From: Halalkalicoccus sp. CG83
GTDB taxonomy: Archaea; Halobacteriota; Halobacteria; Halobacteriales; Halalkalicoccaceae
DNA: 64,000 bases
Assembly (NCBI RefSeq): GCF_037081715.1
Contig: NZ_JAZDDH010000001.1
Location: 434,001 to 498,000, forward strand
Reading direction: 5' to 3'
Below are positions 61,853 to 64,000 of the stretch, one piece after another; within the stretch, counting starts at the first letter, position 1; each line of letters starts with the position of its first letter. The notes below the pieces were generated by a model. It had not been told where the DNA came from and did no database searches. It saw only the letters and a list, made by a program, of their open reading frames with translations. The position numbers and the translations under genes were made by a program.

Positions 61853-62688
61853 CTGCCGACCCACTTCAGGATCAGCAGCGTCCCCTCGAACAGCCCGACC
61901 ATCGTCAACGCGATGATGATCGGCGCCATCCCCGTCGGGTCGGGACTCGAGATGAACGCGACGCCGAGGAAGCCGCCCCAGAAGTAGAGCCGGCGCTCGG
62001 TGAGCCACCGCCTGGTGGTGAGCCCCATCATGATCGCGAGCATGATCATCAGCGGGATCTGGAAGACGATGGCGAGATACGCCATCAGGATGAGGATCAG
62101 GTCGAACGTCGAGGAGAGCGCGAACGCGATCTCGCCGGCCTCCTGGGAGTAGGTGAGGAAGTAGGTGAAGATCGCTGGCAGGACGACGAAGTACGCGAAG
62201 AGCACGCCGACGACGGCGAGCACGAGGCTGGTCGGCACCGCTGCGAGGTAGTACTTGCGCTCGTTCTTGTAGAGGCCCGGGCGCATGAACCGGTAGGCCT
62301 GGTAGACGACCACCGGCAGCGCGACGATCAGTCCCGCCAAACTGGCGACCTTGATGCGCGCGAGGACGAACTCGAGCGGGCCGTAGACCCGGGGTTGGGT
62401 GACCTCGCTGTTCGGCAGGATCGAGTACCAGAGGAAATTGATGAGCTGATCCGCGAGCGGGAAGACGACGATGCTGATCGAGCCGGCGACGACGATGACG
62501 ATCGCCAGCCGCTTTATCATCTCCTCGATGTGGTCGGCGAGCGGCATCTCCTCGTCCTCGGTGGGGGCGGAGAGGCCGCCGACGTCCTCGTCGTCGGCGT
62601 CGGCGTCAGCCGTGGCCGTCGCTCGGGTGGTCGTCCCCCCATCGGTCGCGACGGCAGGCTCCGTGGTCGGCTCGCGGGGCTCGCCCAT
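61849..62688 (-). CDS. tatC: Twin-arginine translocase subunit TatC
   Basis: A 279-residue Tat translocase subunit with an N-terminal acidic extension of about 45 residues, then six membrane segments. Signal-binding parts are MPLADHIEEMIKRL near the start of the fold, the FMRPGLYKNERKYY loop with conserved Pro and Glu, and LYFWGGFLGVAFISSPDPTG near the end. It precedes a phosphatase gene with a 4-base overlap. It would export the Tat substrates seen in this window, such as the superoxide dismutase and the halocyanin. Confidence 0.95.
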   Translation of the reverse strand: MGEPREPTTEPAVATDGGTTTRATATADADADDEDVGGLSAPTEDEEMPLADHIEEMIKRLAIVIVVAGSISIVVFPLADQLINFLWYSILPNSEVTQPRVYGPLEFVLARIKVASLAGLIVALPVVVYQAYRFMRPGLYKNERKYYLAAVPTSLVLAVVGVLFAYFVVLPAIFTYFLTYSQEAGEIAFALSSTFDLILILMAYLAIVFQIPLMIMLAIMMGLTTRRWLTERRLYFWGGFLGVAFISSPDPTGMAPIIIALTMVGLFEGTLLILKWVGR

Positions 62689-62848
62689 TCATCCGGACGT
62701 AGGCGTCCGCGCCACTATAGGCTTTCTTGAACGCGTCCGAGGTTCGTCCCCCGAACGCCACGTTCGATATCGATTCGGCCGTTCGTTCGGGTCCGCGAGC
62801 CGTCGAGAAAAGAAAGTTGATATGCACGAACGCGCTATCACGAGGTGA

Positions 62849-64000
62849 ATGTCGAGTTCGATCGTCGACGAGGACACCGCCCGCAGTCTCAACAGCGGGA
62901 AGGAGTCGATCGGGGCGGTGCTGTCGACGGCGCAGACTCATCTCCAGAAGGTCTTCATCATCTTCGTCGTCGGCTTTCTCGGGACGTTCTACGCGCTCAG
63001 GGCCTACGTCTGGGACTGGCTCAAGTGGGTCACCGTCTCGGAGATGGCGCCGGAGGTGGCCGAGGAACACGAGATCATCGTCCAGACCCCCTTCGAGGTC
63101 ATCCTCCTGCAGGCGAAGATCGGGATCGTCGCGGGGATCCTCATCGCCCTTCCGCTGCTCCTCTACCTCTCGCGCCACGAACTCAGAGCACGCGGCTACT
63201 GGCCCCAGACGCCGATCTCGCGGTGGAAAGCCGTCGCGATCGCGCTGCTCTCGCTCGGGCTGTTCGTCGGCGGCGTCGTCTACGCCTTCGCGGTGTTCTT
63301 CCCGCTGATCCTCGGGTTCCTCGCGACGTTCTCGCTCGGCGTCGGCGTGACGCCGACGTGGTCGATCGTCATGTGGACCGAGTTCCTCGTCCTGCTGACC
63401 ATCTCGTTCGGGCTCGCCGCCCAGCTCCCGCTCGCGATGAGTTCGCTCGCGTACATCGAGGTCGTCCCCTACGAGACGTTCCGGGACAAGTGGCGCTACG
63501 CGATCCTCGGGATCTTCATGTTCGGCGCGCTGTTCTCCCCGCCCGACCCGATCTCCCAGATCATGTGGGCGCTCCCGCTGATCGTCCTCTACGGGTTCAG
63601 CCTCGGGCTGACCCGCTTCATCGTCAACCTCAAACGCGGCGGGCGAGCGGAGATCGGGCCCACGTTCCGACGCAACGCCGGAAAGCTCATCGGCGCGCCG
63701 TTGTTGCTCGCCGCCGCTCTCTACGCCGCGCTCGTCTCCGGCGCCGGCCGGTACCTCCACGACGAACTCCTCGCTCCGCGGGGCATCGCCCTCCCCGAGG
63801 CGCTCTGGCTCCAGCAGGTGCTCGGCGTCTCCCGCGAGATCGCGCTCGCGGTCGGCGCCGCGGGCGCCACGTTCCTCCTCGCGTTCGCCGTCCTCGGGCT
63901 CTACTACCTGTTCACCTCGGTGAACGTCGAGGAGTCCGCCGGCGGTCGGATGGGCGACCCGGCCGGGATCGACCTCGCACCGCTCGACGCGGCGGGGGTC
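62849..64000 (+). CDS. tatC2: Long TatC-fusion protein (TatCt type), cut by the window end
   Basis: The first 384 codons of a second TatC. It begins SSSIVDEDTARSLNSGKES and runs through about eight or more membrane segments, with TatC-like parts (IGIVAGILIALPLLLYLSRHELRARGYW, FGALFSPPDPISQIMWALPLIVLYGFSLGL). Haloarchaea carry a tandem TatC with 14 membrane segments, and the length and order seen here fit that. The gene is divergent from tatC at 62688 and its end lies outside the window. Confidence 0.9.
   Translation, partial: MSSSIVDEDTARSLNSGKESIGAVLSTAQTHLQKVFIIFVVGFLGTFYALRAYVWDWLKWVTVSEMAPEVAEEHEIIVQTPFEVILLQAKIGIVAGILIALPLLLYLSRHELRARGYWPQTPISRWKAVAIALLSLGLFVGGVVYAFAVFFPLILGFLATFSLGVGVTPTWSIVMWTEFLVLLTISFGLAAQLPLAMSSLAYIEVVPYETFRDKWRYAILGIFMFGALFSPPDPISQIMWALPLIVLYGFSLGLTRFIVNLKRGGRAEIGPTFRRNAGKLIGAPLLLAAALYAALVSGAGRYLHDELLAPRGIALPEALWLQQVLGVSREIALAVGAAGATFLLAFAVLGLYYLFTSVNVEESAGGRMGDPAGIDLAPLDAAGV

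Noticed and set aside
1-64000. CRISPR arrays, rRNA, insertion sequences, integrases and toxin-antitoxin pairs
   Set aside because: Read through on both strands, I found no evenly spaced repeats, no rRNA signatures, no transposase or integrase motifs and no adjacent toxin for the ribbon-helix-helix gene.

Overview
The window is a piece of a haloarchaeal (class Halobacteria) chromosome. The signs are high GC with strong GC3 bias, very acidic proteins, many leaderless genes with a TATA element about 25 nt before the start codon, archaeal information-processing genes (aRF1 release factor, RPA-type single-strand binding proteins, Tfx regulator, TYW1), an A-type ATP synthase operon, twin-arginine export substrates and the double TatC arrangement seen in haloarchaea. 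I cannot name the genus. There is no rRNA, CRISPR array, integrase or transposase.

Layout. 1-9 kb: amino-sugar and surface polysaccharide genes (glmS, a CapA-like protein, a flippase, a GlmU-like enzyme, GlmM) able to make and use UDP-GlcNAc. 9-17 kb: two stand-alone HalOD1 proteins around a DUF420 membrane protein, tRNA-Pro, a BofA-like membrane protein, a large helicase, a cupin, a universal stress protein, a site-2 protease with CBS domains, Hsp20 and tRNA-His. 17-28 kb: a halocyanin-like lipoprotein, an RPA operon, tandem superoxide dismutases (one with a Tat signal), Tfx, TRAM and radical SAM proteins, DUF373 and a broken gene. 28-38 kb: prenyl diphosphate synthase, a decayed PhaC-like gene, electron transfer flavoprotein, a membrane-anchored winged-helix protein facing a secreted protein and a pilin-like protein, a quinone-type methyltransferase and an SDR. 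38-50 kb: the A-type ATP synthase operon (H, I, K, E, C, F, A, B), with three unrelated genes separating subunit D. 50-64 kb: Old Yellow Enzyme, DUF302, aRF1, ArgRS, an HTH regulator, MaoC, TYW1, riboflavin genes rbkR-ribB, ilvE, a histidine phosphatase, TatC and a long TatC fusion cut by the window end.

Working together. Three proteins carry Tat-type signals (exported SOD, halocyanin, DUF302 protein), matching the two TatC genes at the right end. GlmS, GlmM and the GlmU-like enzyme form a full UDP-GlcNAc route beside a flippase. A BofA-like protein and an S2P-CBS protease, which in Bacillus form an inhibitor-protease pair, lie about 4 kb apart. Several genes, mostly regulators, have inverted repeats between the promoter and the start codon.

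The most unusual structure is a recurring one. Just downstream of three different genes (tRNA-Pro, tRNA-His and a radical SAM gene) lie short, same-strand copies of that gene's own 3' end, 50-150 bp away.
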